Positions 1 through 5,694 of a stretch of DNA of 8,821 nt are shown piece after piece. The notes below the pieces were generated by a model, which worked only from the letters and a program-made list of their open reading frames with translations, was not told the DNA's origin and did no database searches. The first letter of the stretch is position 1, and every line of letters begins with the position of its first letter. The position numbers and the translations under genes were made by a program. Origin of the DNA: an uncultured Collinsella sp. (GTDB lineage: Bacteria > Actinomycetota > Coriobacteriia > Coriobacteriales > Coriobacteriaceae); assembly GCA_905207425.1 (NCBI GenBank), contig CAJLLB010000082.1, positions 1-8,821 on the forward strand, read 5' to 3'.

Positions 1-1141
1 GACCGTCCTCGACGACGCTCGCCACATACGCGCCGCTATCGGTGCTCAGCTTGTTGGTGCGGGCGTTGAGCGCGTTGACGCTCGAAAGCGTAGCGCCCAT
101 GTACGGATGCACCGGCGTCTTGCCGTCGATAATCTGGTCGGCAATGTTCTTGGCGTAGTTAACGGGAATGGCAAAGCCCACGCCCGAGCTGGAGCCCGAG
201 TAGCTCTCGATGAGCGAGTTGATACCCACAAGCTCGCCGTTGTCGTTAACGAGCGCGCCGCCGGAGTTGCCCGGGTTGATGGCGGCATCGGTCTGGATCA
301 TGTTGGCGTAGATGGTGTTACCGCTGGTAGAGCTCATGGCCGTGGAGCGGTAGAGCGCCGACACAATGCCCGTGGAGACAGACTGCTCGTTGCCGAACGG
401 CGAGCCGATCGCCATGACCCACTCGCCCACGTTGAGCTTGGAGGAGTCGCCGATCTCGATTGGCGTGAGCTTGGAGGCGTCGGCGTCCTTGAGCTTGATG
501 ACGGCTAGGTCGCTCGAAGCATCGTTGCCCACGAACTCGGCCTCGTAGGTGGTGCCGTCGTCCATGGTCACCACGTACTGGTCATAGCCATCGACCACGT
601 GGTTGTTGGTGAGGATATGGCCCTCGGTATCGAGCACCACGCCCGAACCGACGCTGCCCGAACTATCCGACTCGTCGGCAGACTGCGAAAGCGAGCCATT
701 CTGGCCGCCGCTCGAAGTGGCGGTGATGGAAACGACGGAGGGCAGGGCCTTGGCGGAAACGGCCTCGGCCAGCGTAGTATCCTCGGAGTCAATGGTAATC
801 TTTTGCGCCGATGAACCCGAAGCGCCCGCCGTCACGGCATTCTTGCCGCCACCGATATCGAGCGTGCCGCTCATAATGAGCGCGATGACCAACAGGGCGC
901 CGCATGCGCAGCCGGCGAGTGCCGTAATAAAGATCGGCAGCTTTTTGGTCTTGGTCTTGACCACCGTGTGCTTGTTCACGACCTGCGCACCGCCCAGCGG
1001 CTTGCCGGTCTGCGTGTCGTAAGCCTGCACGTAGGGAATGTTGCTGCCGGCAGGCGTCGACTCCACCTGCACGCGCGGCTGCTGCTGGGTCTCGCCGGCG
1101 TTGCCCGCGTCCTGAGGACGCTGAGAATCGTTCTCGCTCAT
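1..1141 (-). CDS. htrA: HtrA/DegP-family membrane-anchored serine protease (C-terminus cut by window edge)
   Basis: Trypsin-like serine protease of the HtrA family, which degrades or chaperones misfolded exported proteins at the outer face of the membrane. Translation from 1141 stays open to base 1 (about 380 codons). Residues 1-67 are polar and Gln-rich and should be cytoplasmic; a single membrane segment spans about 68-90 (LPIFITALAGCACGALLVIA), so this is a signal-anchor form. A Ser/Gly-rich linker follows. The catalytic triad is visible: His181 in TNNHVV, Asp211 in SSDLAVIKL and Ser293 in NPGNSGGAL. A PDZ domain should start near residue 330 (HPYMGATLSS) and continue outside the window. 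The start has an AAGGA ribosome site 8 nt upstream. The gene lies 208 nt downstream of the regulator gene on the same strand, beyond that gene's terminator, so it is probably transcribed separately. Family assignment is secure; substrate is unknown. Confidence 0.95.
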   Translation of the reverse strand, partial: MSENDSQRPQDAGNAGETQQQPRVQVESTPAGSNIPYVQAYDTQTGKPLGGAQVVNKHTVVKTKTKKLPIFITALAGCACGALLVIALIMSGTLDIGGGKNAVTAGASGSSAQKITIDSEDTTLAEAVSAKALPSVVSITATSSGGQNGSLSQSADESDSSGSVGSGVVLDTEGHILTNNHVVDGYDQYVVTMDDGTTYEAEFVGNDASSDLAVIKLKDADASKLTPIEIGDSSKLNVGEWVMAIGSPFGNEQSVSTGIVSALYRSTAMSSTSGNTIYANMIQTDAAINPGNSGGALVNDNGELVGINSLIESYSGSSSGVGFAIPVNYAKNIADQIIDGKTPVHPYMGATLSSVNALNARTNKLSTDSGAYVASVVEDG

Positions 1142-1170
1142 AGCTGCGATCCTTTCGTCAAATAACCAAA

Positions 1171-1194
1171 GGCCCGCCAAACATGTGGCGGGCC
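1171..1194 (-). other. Hairpin in the htrA leader
   Basis: Perfect 9-bp inverted repeat GGCCCGCCA / TGGCGGGCC with a 6-nt loop, lying 30 nt upstream of the htrA start. Read on the minus strand it is followed by TTTGGTTATTT, a weak T-rich tail. It could be an attenuator in the htrA 5' leader or a second, leaky terminator for the upstream regulator gene. No T-run is long enough to decide. Confidence 0.5.
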
Positions 1195-1308
1195 ATCATT
1201 GTTCACGTTGAGTTGTACCCCAATATGCGGGCGCAAGTGTATGAGAACGCAATCTTTTAGGAAGGCTTAAGTTCTGTTGCAGGCCCGAAAGGAACCCGCA
1301 CCTGCGGC

Positions 1309-1345
1309 AAAACCACCACAAAGGTGTCTGTCCCCTTTGTGGTGG
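1309..1345 (-). terminator. Rho-independent terminator after the GlnR-like regulator gene
   Basis: Perfect 12-bp inverted repeat: CCACCACAAAGG at 1313-1324 and CCTTTGTGGTGG at 1334-1345, with a 9-nt loop. On the minus strand the stem is followed directly by TTTT (1312-1309). It starts 5 nt after the regulator stop codon, so it should end the glnA-like/regulator transcript. The core GGTGTCTGTCC in the loop and stem looks like a dispersed intergenic repeat (inference). Confidence 0.8.
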
Positions 1346-1349
1346 AAAT

Positions 1350-2012
1350 CTAGTCCTTAAACAGATAGCCCACGCCGCGGACAGTGGTGATGTGTGCCGC
1401 GATCTGCGGGCCAACCTTGGAGCGGATGCGTCGAATGTGCACGTCGACGGTGCGCGTGCCGCCGCAGTACTCAAAGCCCCACACGCGGTGCAGCAGCACC
1501 TCGCGGCTGTAGGCACGGTTGGGGTGCGTCGCCAAAAAGCTCAGCAGCGAGTACTCCATCAGCGTCAGGTCGATGGGCTCGTTATCGAGCGTCACCTGGT
1601 AGGTAGCCAGGTTGATCTCGAGGTTATCGATGTTGAGCACATCGTCGGCGGCGACGGTCTCCTCCTCGCCCATCAGGCGCTGCGCGCGAGCCTTAAGCTC
1701 GTTGGGCGTCGCCGTGGGGCATACAAAGTCGGCATGCGCGTGATTGGGCAGACGCAGGGTGCCGAGCGCCTCGTCGTCAACGATCACCAGCATGGGAACG
1801 CCGCCGCGATCGTCAAGCCACTTGGCAATCTGATCGATGCGGTCGCTGCGAATGCCGTCGGAATCGAGGATCAGCAGGTCAAAGTCGTGCGCCGCAGTCG
1901 GCGAATCGGGGGTTGCCAAGCTCACCTCGACACCCAGGGTGGTCGTCAAGCTGCGGGCAAACTCGTGGAAGCGCGTCGTGCGCGCCATGAACAGGGCACT
2001 CTTTTCGGACAT
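1350..2012 (-). CDS. OmpR/PhoB-type DNA-binding regulator with degenerate receiver, GlnR-like
   Basis: A 220-residue regulator. Residues about 1-115 are a receiver-like domain and 125-220 a winged-helix DNA-binding domain: recognition helix about 185-200 (GTRTVDVHIRRIRSKV) and wing 209-220 (TTVRGVGYLFKD). The receiver is atypical. The acidic pair after strand 1 is absent (the N-terminus reads MSEKSALFMART), and the conserved Lys-Pro is replaced by VCPT near 97-100. One Asp at the phosphoacceptor position remains (Asp50 in LLILDSDG). No histidine kinase gene is present. This matches actinobacterial GlnR, an orphan OmpR-type nitrogen regulator that does not depend on phosphorylation, and the neighbouring glnA-like gene supports the idea. 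I chose the start at 2012 because GGAGG lies 5 nt upstream; an in-frame ATG at 2096 has no such site and overlaps the preceding gene. Regulator class is firm; the GlnR role is inferred. Confidence 0.88.
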   Translation of the reverse strand: MSEKSALFMARTTRFHEFARSLTTTLGVEVSLATPDSPTAAHDFDLLILDSDGIRSDRIDQIAKWLDDRGGVPMLVIVDDEALGTLRLPNHAHADFVCPTATPNELKARAQRLMGEEETVAADDVLNIDNLEINLATYQVTLDNEPIDLTLMEYSLLSFLATHPNRAYSREVLLHRVWGFEYCGGTRTVDVHIRRIRSKVGPQIAAHITTVRGVGYLFKD

Positions 2013-2062
2013 ATCGGCCTCCAAAGAAATGAGCTCAATCGTACTGGAACAAGCCAGCGCGA

Positions 2063-3400
2063 TTAGGAGTTCGCCAGGTAGTGCTTGATCTCCCACTCGG
2101 TGATCGTAGACTCAAACTTATGCCACTCGTCGCGCTTCTTTTTGAGGAAGAAGCTGTGGATGTGCTCGCCGAGGGCATCCTTCATAAACTGCGAGTCCTC
2201 AAACACGTCGAGCGCCTCTTTGAGCGAGCGCGGCAGCGGCGTGTAGCCGGCCTCGACCATCTGACGGTCGGTAAGCTTGAGCGTCTCGGCCGTTGCCTCG
2301 GGCGGGAGTTCCAGCTTGCGCTCGATGCCGTCCAGACCAGCCGCCAGCGTGACGGCGTTGACCAGGTACGGGTTGGCCATGGGATCGGGACTGCGCAGCT
2401 CGATGCGCGTGGACAGCTGCTTGCCGGGCTTGTAGACCGGGATGCGGACCATGCTCGCGCGGTTGCGCAGGCCCCACGTGGCGTACTGCGGCACGGAATC
2501 GCCACCCGTGGTGATGCGCTTGTACGAGTTGACCGTGGGGTTGGTGATGGCGCTGATCTCGCGCGCGTGCGCCAGGATGCCGGCCATGTAGTGCTTGGCG
2601 ATATCGGAGAGGTGGTACTTCTCGTCGTCCTCGCCCCAAAAGACGTTGTTGCCGTCGTGGTCGAACAGCGACTGATGCAAAAACATGGCGCTGCCGTCCT
2701 CGCCCGCCAACGGCTTGGGCATAAAGGAGGCGTGGCAACCGCTCTCGTAGGCCTGCTGCTTAATGATGAGCTTGGCCGTGGTGATGGCGTCGGACATGCT
2801 CAGGGCCTCGGCGTGGCGCAGGCTCATGCCGTGCTGCGAGCGGCCGGCGGCGTGGAAGGTGTACTCCACGGGCACGGACATCTTCTCGAGCGTGAGGACC
2901 GTGTTGCGACGTAGGTCGCGAGCGGCATCGCTCACCGAAAGATCGAAGTAGCCCACGTTGTCGAGCGGCTCGGGGGTGTGCTCGTCGGGGAAGTAGTAAT
3001 ACTCCAGCTCGGCGCCCACGTTGAGCAGATAGCCAGCTTTCTCGGCCTTGCGGAACATGCGACGCAGGGCATCGCGCGGATCGCCGGCGAAGGGCTTCCG
3101 GTCGGGGGTGCACACATCACAGAACACGCGGGCAACGCCGTTATGGCTCGGACGCCACGGCAGGATCTGGAAGGTCGAAGCATCGGGAAACGCCAGCATG
3201 TCGGCTTCCTCGGGCGTGGCAAAGCCCTCGATGGCGGAGCCGTCAAAGCCAATACCCTCCTCAAAAGCGACCTCGAGGTCCTCGGGGCTAATGGCAAAGT
3301 TCTTGAGGCGGCCGAGAATGTCGACAAACCACAGGCGCACAAAGCGGATGTCACGCTGCTCTACGGAGCGGAGTACGTAATCAATGTTCTGCTGGTTCAT
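2063..3400 (-). CDS. glnA: Glutamine synthetase class I homologue with altered metal-binding residues
   Basis: A 445-residue protein with the full length and architecture of GS class I (short form, no 25-residue insertion and no adenylylation-type tail); by memory it is closest to actinobacterial GlnA2. Conserved blocks: VRLWFVDILG 21-30, GFDGSAIEGF 51-60, AELEYYYF 130-137, HASFMPKP 223-230, NSYKR 291-295, LRNRASMVRIP 311-321, RIELRSPDPMANPYL 332-346. True GS catalyses glutamate + NH3 + ATP to glutamine in the cytoplasm. By eye against the Salmonella numbering, E129, E131 and E357 are kept (131, 133, 334). E212 is Ala184, E220 is Gly191, H269 is Phe240, and the E327 loop reads GGDSVP (Asp301) with one extra residue. 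Activity is therefore doubtful. AAGGGGAG lies 5 nt before the ATG. The GlnR-like gene follows after 50 nt, probably in one operon. Homology is certain; function is not. Confidence 0.93.
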   Translation of the reverse strand: MNQQNIDYVLRSVEQRDIRFVRLWFVDILGRLKNFAISPEDLEVAFEEGIGFDGSAIEGFATPEEADMLAFPDASTFQILPWRPSHNGVARVFCDVCTPDRKPFAGDPRDALRRMFRKAEKAGYLLNVGAELEYYYFPDEHTPEPLDNVGYFDLSVSDAARDLRRNTVLTLEKMSVPVEYTFHAAGRSQHGMSLRHAEALSMSDAITTAKLIIKQQAYESGCHASFMPKPLAGEDGSAMFLHQSLFDHDGNNVFWGEDDEKYHLSDIAKHYMAGILAHAREISAITNPTVNSYKRITTGGDSVPQYATWGLRNRASMVRIPVYKPGKQLSTRIELRSPDPMANPYLVNAVTLAAGLDGIERKLELPPEATAETLKLTDRQMVEAGYTPLPRSLKEALDVFEDSQFMKDALGEHIHSFFLKKKRDEWHKFESTITEWEIKHYLANS

Positions 3401-3435
3401 GTCGCTCCCCTTTCTTTCGGGCGGGTTTCGACTGG

Positions 3436-3441
3436 TCTATA
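3436..3441 (-). promoter_or_regulatory. Candidate -10 element for the glnA-like gene
   Basis: On the minus strand TATAGA lies 35 nt upstream of the start codon. A poor -35 (TTTTTC) sits 17 nt further upstream. A weak -35 is what an activator-dependent promoter would show, and the GlnR-box-like site lies just upstream. Weak call. Confidence 0.3.
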
Positions 3442-3465
3442 TCGCAGATACTATCGCAGAAAAAT

Positions 3466-3481
3466 GTTTCCGCAGGGTTAA
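3466..3481 (-). promoter_or_regulatory. GlnR-box-like operator upstream of the glnA-like gene
   Basis: The minus strand reads TTAAC-CCTGCG-GAAAC, matching the actinobacterial GlnR half-site pair gTnAc-N6-GaAAc with only the first base off and the spacing exact. It would sit about 37-52 nt upstream of the transcription start predicted from the TATAGA -10, a normal activator position. A second box pair at the expected distance is not evident. This is a consensus match by eye, not proven binding. Confidence 0.35.
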
Positions 3482-3533
3482 AGCGTATCAAGCGCTCAAA
3501 AAACGTGCGCGAACAGGCAGATATGACAAGTGA

Positions 3534-3905
3534 CTATCGTTCAGATTCGGAGATAATTTGCCTACAGGCTCGTTCCAGCGTAGGGAACTCCATCGTCACT
3601 GCATCCCAAACAACCGAGCGGTCGACATTGCCGTAATCATGCGCAAGATAATTTCTCATGCCGACAATTCCACGCCATTCGATTTCGGGATGAAGCCGCT
3701 GCGAGCGTTCCGACAATTTGCCCGCTTCTTCCGTCACCCTAAGCGCACACATCAAAAGGGAGTCCGCCAACGCCCTCGTCCGCACGTCATTCGCATGCAG
3801 AAACTGGTCCTCGGTGATATCAAAAGCCTTGATGCGCTCGTTCGTTTCGGAGATGGCCTCCAAAACCTCTTGGGCGCGGAGACCGTCTGACTTACGCGCG
3901 ATCAT
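3534..3905 (-). CDS. hepT: HepT-like HEPN-domain toxin (DUF86 family)
   Basis: A 123-residue, mostly helical protein with the HepT signature R-X4-H-X-Y at 84-91 (RNYLAHDY: Arg84, His89, Tyr91). In the characterised MntA/HepT system, HepT is a HEPN ribonuclease whose Tyr in this motif is AMPylated by the nucleotidyltransferase antitoxin, which shuts the toxin off. The ATG at 3905 lies inside the end of the upstream antitoxin gene (14-nt overlap, ATGATCGCGCGTAA), so translation is probably coupled; AAGGAGTGAT upstream in the antitoxin coding sequence gives a ribosome site. No convincing terminator follows before the glnA-like promoter region. All three motif residues are present, so the toxin looks intact. 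Confidence 0.88.
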   Translation of the reverse strand: MIARKSDGLRAQEVLEAISETNERIKAFDITEDQFLHANDVRTRALADSLLMCALRVTEEAGKLSERSQRLHPEIEWRGIVGMRNYLAHDYGNVDRSVVWDAVTMEFPTLERACRQIISESER

Positions 3906-4386
3906 AAAGGATCACTCCTTCGCGCTCGATTACCGCGGCAAGATCGTCATCAAGATAGTCACTCGAAACGAGGTCAACCTGCCTCCCGGTTTCTTTGCGC
4001 ACCGCCTCACCAAACGCCGACAACGCGAAAAGACCAAAGCCCTGCTCGCGGTCGACTTCGAGACGCAAGTCAATATCGCTATCGGCATGCGCCTCGCCAC
4101 GGGCATACGAACCAAAAAGAATCACGGTTTTGATGGCGGGAATCGAGCTGGCTGCCTCGCGGACGGCGGACTCAATCTGGGCAGTATCCAAAATGCCCGT
4201 CGCGGCGCTTTCGCTCGCAGAGCTTTTACCAAGTGAAGGAACAAACGGCAGCGAACGCTCGCGCAGCATCTGCCTCATAAACATATTGACCGCAACAGAC
4301 GAAGTCATGCCAAGCTCTTCGCACAGCTCGGCAAATGAGTCTTTAATTGACGAGTCCACTCGCACACTCAGCACAGACGCAGCCAT
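3892..4386 (-). CDS. RelB/DinJ-like ribbon-helix-helix domain fused to an MntA-like nucleotidyltransferase (antitoxin)
   Basis: A 164-residue two-domain protein. Residues about 1-50 resemble RelB/DinJ antitoxins: beta strand SVLSVRVDSSIKD, two helices, then the typical tail RERSLPFVP (43-50). A Ser/Ala-rich linker covers about 51-65. Residues about 70-164 form a minimal nucleotidyltransferase with the G-S-X10-D-X-D motif (Gly92, Ser93, Asp104, Asp106; LFGSYARGEAHADSDIDL) and a third acidic residue in QVDLV (Asp138), so it looks catalytically complete. Known MntA proteins AMPylate and silence the partner HepT. Here the added DNA-binding domain would let the same polypeptide repress its own promoter. 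A strong AGGAGGT site lies just ahead of the ATG. The gene overlaps hepT by 14 nt and starts 43 nt after the LacI-family gene on the same strand. Domain calls are firm; the combined function is inferred. Confidence 0.88.
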   Translation of the reverse strand: MAASVLSVRVDSSIKDSFAELCEELGMTSSVAVNMFMRQMLRERSLPFVPSLGKSSASESAATGILDTAQIESAVREAASSIPAIKTVILFGSYARGEAHADSDIDLRLEVDREQGFGLFALSAFGEAVRKETGRQVDLVSSDYLDDDLAAVIEREGVILYDRA

Positions 4387-4396
4387 GGATACCTCC

Positions 4397-4426
4397 TGTA
4401 TGACATTGTCTATATATTATCATACA
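4397..4426 (-). promoter_or_regulatory. Palindromic operator over the -10 of the toxin-antitoxin operon
   Basis: A 7-bp inverted repeat, TGTATGA at 4397-4403 and TCATACA at 4420-4426, encloses an AT-rich centre. On the minus strand GATAAT (4421-4416) is a plausible -10 within it, about 30 nt before the antitoxin ATG. An operator here would let the antitoxin's ribbon-helix-helix domain block RNA polymerase. The -35 would fall inside the end of the LacI-family gene and is poor. Confidence 0.45.
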
Positions 4427-4428
4427 TG

Positions 4429-5451
4429 CTAGCGCGAGGTTGAAGCGCGGTGTTCGATGTGGCCGGGAATCTCGATGCGCTTGGGGGCGAGCTTTGCGGC
4501 CTCGCCCACGGTGGTGGTAACAACGTCGATGCGCTCGGAAAGGCGCTCGACTACGCGCTCGGCAATGGTGAGGGTGTCTTGCGCGGCCGTGGTGACGCCG
4601 CCAAAGAGCACATGGTTCCAGGGGTAGTCGTCAAACGTCGCGATCTTGAGCCCTGCCGGCAGCGAGGGACCAAGCTGTGCCAGTGCCTCGGTCAGGCGCA
4701 GAAAGACCAGGCCGTTGACGGCAATGAGGCCGAGCTTTTTACCTGCATAGCCGCGGATGGTCTCGTCCAAACGGCCAACGCCCGTGGCACCGCCATCGGC
4801 CAGGGTAACGACCTCGCCCGCAAGACCGCGGTGCAAAAGCTCGTCGGTAAAGGCCTCGGCGCGCTTGCGACGCACGGGGCTGTCGTCGCTTGCCTCGGTG
4901 AGCAGGCACAGGCGCTCGCTGCCAGCGGCGGTCAAGGCGTCTACCAGGCCGGCGACCAGCTCACGGTTGTTAGATGTCACCAGATCGACACCGCCGTCGG
5001 CAACGTCGCGGTCGAGCAGCACAACGGGCAGGCGCCCCGCGGCCGCGGCGATCGCCTTGTCGTTGCCTCCGCAGGTGTTGACGACCAGGCCGTCCACGCC
5101 GGCATCGATAAGTCTGGTGAGCGACTCGGCCTCCTTGGCGGGATCGTTGCCGCTAATGGCCGTCATGAGCGAGCAGCCGCGCGCGGCGGCACTGGCGGAA
5201 AGGCCCTCGAGCATAGCGCTGGAGAACGGGTTGGCGATGTCGGCCAGGATCACACCGATGAGGTTGGTGCGCGAGCTGCGCAGATTGCGCGCGGCAGCAC
5301 GTGGGCGATAGCCGGTGCGCTCGATAACCGCCGCGATGCGAGCGCGGGTTTCCTCGGTCATCTGCCCGGGGCGGTTGTTGAGATAGCGCGAGACCGTGGC
5401 CGGGCTCACGCCCGCCTCGGCGGCAATGTCCTTGATTCTCATCTGCGCCAT
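4429..5451 (-). CDS. kdgR: LacI-family transcriptional repressor, probably of the KDG operon (KdgR-like)
   Basis: A 340-residue LacI/GalR regulator. The helix-turn-helix is at 5-24 (RIKDIAAEAGVSPATVSRYL), the hinge helix at about 46-60, and the periplasmic-binding-protein-like effector domain runs from about 63 (NLIGVILADIANPF) to the end, including FDDYPWN, similar to the FDD-W segment of sugar-acid-responsive members. It is divergent from kdgK, and two CG-centred operators lie between them. I therefore infer that it represses kdgK/eda and is released by 2-keto-3-deoxygluconate or a related sugar acid, as for Bacillus KdgR. The start is uncertain: 5451 has GGGG about 6 nt upstream, 5499 and 5487 have no ribosome site, and 5442 would begin MRIKDIA as many LacI proteins do. 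The family is certain; the target is by context. Confidence 0.88.
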   Translation of the reverse strand: MAQMRIKDIAAEAGVSPATVSRYLNNRPGQMTEETRARIAAVIERTGYRPRAAARNLRSSRTNLIGVILADIANPFSSAMLEGLSASAAARGCSLMTAISGNDPAKEAESLTRLIDAGVDGLVVNTCGGNDKAIAAAAGRLPVVLLDRDVADGGVDLVTSNNRELVAGLVDALTAAGSERLCLLTEASDDSPVRRKRAEAFTDELLHRGLAGEVVTLADGGATGVGRLDETIRGYAGKKLGLIAVNGLVFLRLTEALAQLGPSLPAGLKIATFDDYPWNHVLFGGVTTAAQDTLTIAERVVERLSERIDVVTTTVGEAAKLAPKRIEIPGHIEHRASTSR

Positions 5452-5516
5452 GGCGCACCCCGTTTCCCAATTGTCAGCAGTCTGAGCCATTTTAGGCATT
5501 TTTTTAAAAATCTCGC

Positions 5517-5543
5517 TTGCAAAACGCTGTAGGTGAGTATACT
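5517..5543 (+). promoter_or_regulatory. Candidate kdgK promoter
   Basis: TTGCAA (5517-5522) and TATACT (5538-5543) with a 15-nt spacer, or CTTGCA with 16 nt. Transcription would begin near 5550, just ahead of the tandem operators. The TATACT region is partly palindromic (AGTATACT), so it could also serve the divergent repressor gene. Confidence 0.45.
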
Positions 5544-5553
5544 ACAACTCGAA

Positions 5554-5581
5554 ACGAAACCGATTTCGTAAACCGATTTCG
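5554..5581 (+). promoter_or_regulatory. Tandem LacI-type operators between the repressor gene and kdgK
   Basis: The 16-bp near-palindrome ACGAAACCGATTTCGT (5554-5569) has a central CG and one mismatch, typical of LacI-family operators. The 12-mer AAACCGATTTCG occurs at 5557-5568 and again at 5570-5581, so a second, weaker site follows 13 bp on. Placed just downstream of the predicted kdgK start point, they suit repression by blocking early elongation. Confidence 0.65.
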
Positions 5582-5585
5582 GCAA

Positions 5586-5643
5586 GCGTTGGCGCGGAGG
5601 TGCAAAGATGTACCCTACCGTCTTGGCACCTCCGCGCCAACGC
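5586..5643 (+). other. Long perfect hairpin in the kdgK leader
   Basis: 18-bp perfect inverted repeat: 5586-5603 (GCGTTGGCGCGGAGGTGC) pairs with 5626-5643. It continues inward after one mismatch with AAGA/TCTT, leaving a loop of roughly 8 nt. No T-run follows on either strand, so it is not a normal terminator. The left arm contains a GGAGGTG ribosome-site sequence. Confidence 0.75.
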
Positions 5644-5694
5644 CATATCAAAGGTGTACGCACGAGCAAGAAGGAGCTGCGCGACCATGGGTAA
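5608..5694 (+). CDS. Possible 28-residue leader peptide overlapping the kdgK start
   Basis: ATG at 5608 is preceded by GGAGGTG with an ideal 5-nt gap. The ORF encodes a basic peptide beginning MYPTVLAPPRQRHIKG and ends at TAA 5692-5694, 8 nt inside kdgK in another frame (ATGGGTAA). The ribosome site is in the left arm of the leader hairpin and the right arm lies within the ORF, so folding would hide the site. This layout suits translational coupling to kdgK, but no run of regulatory codons is visible and no homologue is known to me. It may be fortuitous. Confidence 0.3.
   Translation: MYPTVLAPPRQRHIKGVRTSKKELRDHG

Noticed and set aside
1392..2066. A 224-codon plus-strand frame opposite the regulator gene, and similar long frames opposite the glnA-like gene
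   Set aside because: They mirror real genes on the minus strand and show no motifs or ribosome sites.
2013..2096. Longer start for the GlnR-like regulator at 2096
   Set aside because: It would overlap the glnA-like gene, lacks a ribosome site and adds 28 residues not seen in this family; the ATG at 2012 has GGAGG at proper spacing.
2063..3400. Adenylylation-regulated GS (beta form)
   Set aside because: The protein is the short 445-residue form, without the insertion or the Tyr-containing adenylylation loop.
5586..5643. Leader hairpin as a rho-independent terminator
   Set aside because: No T-run follows the stem on either strand.
5600..5686. GTG start extending kdgK by 29 residues
   Set aside because: The extra residues are encoded by the leader hairpin and do not resemble the PfkB N-terminus, which begins at MGKTVLTFGE.
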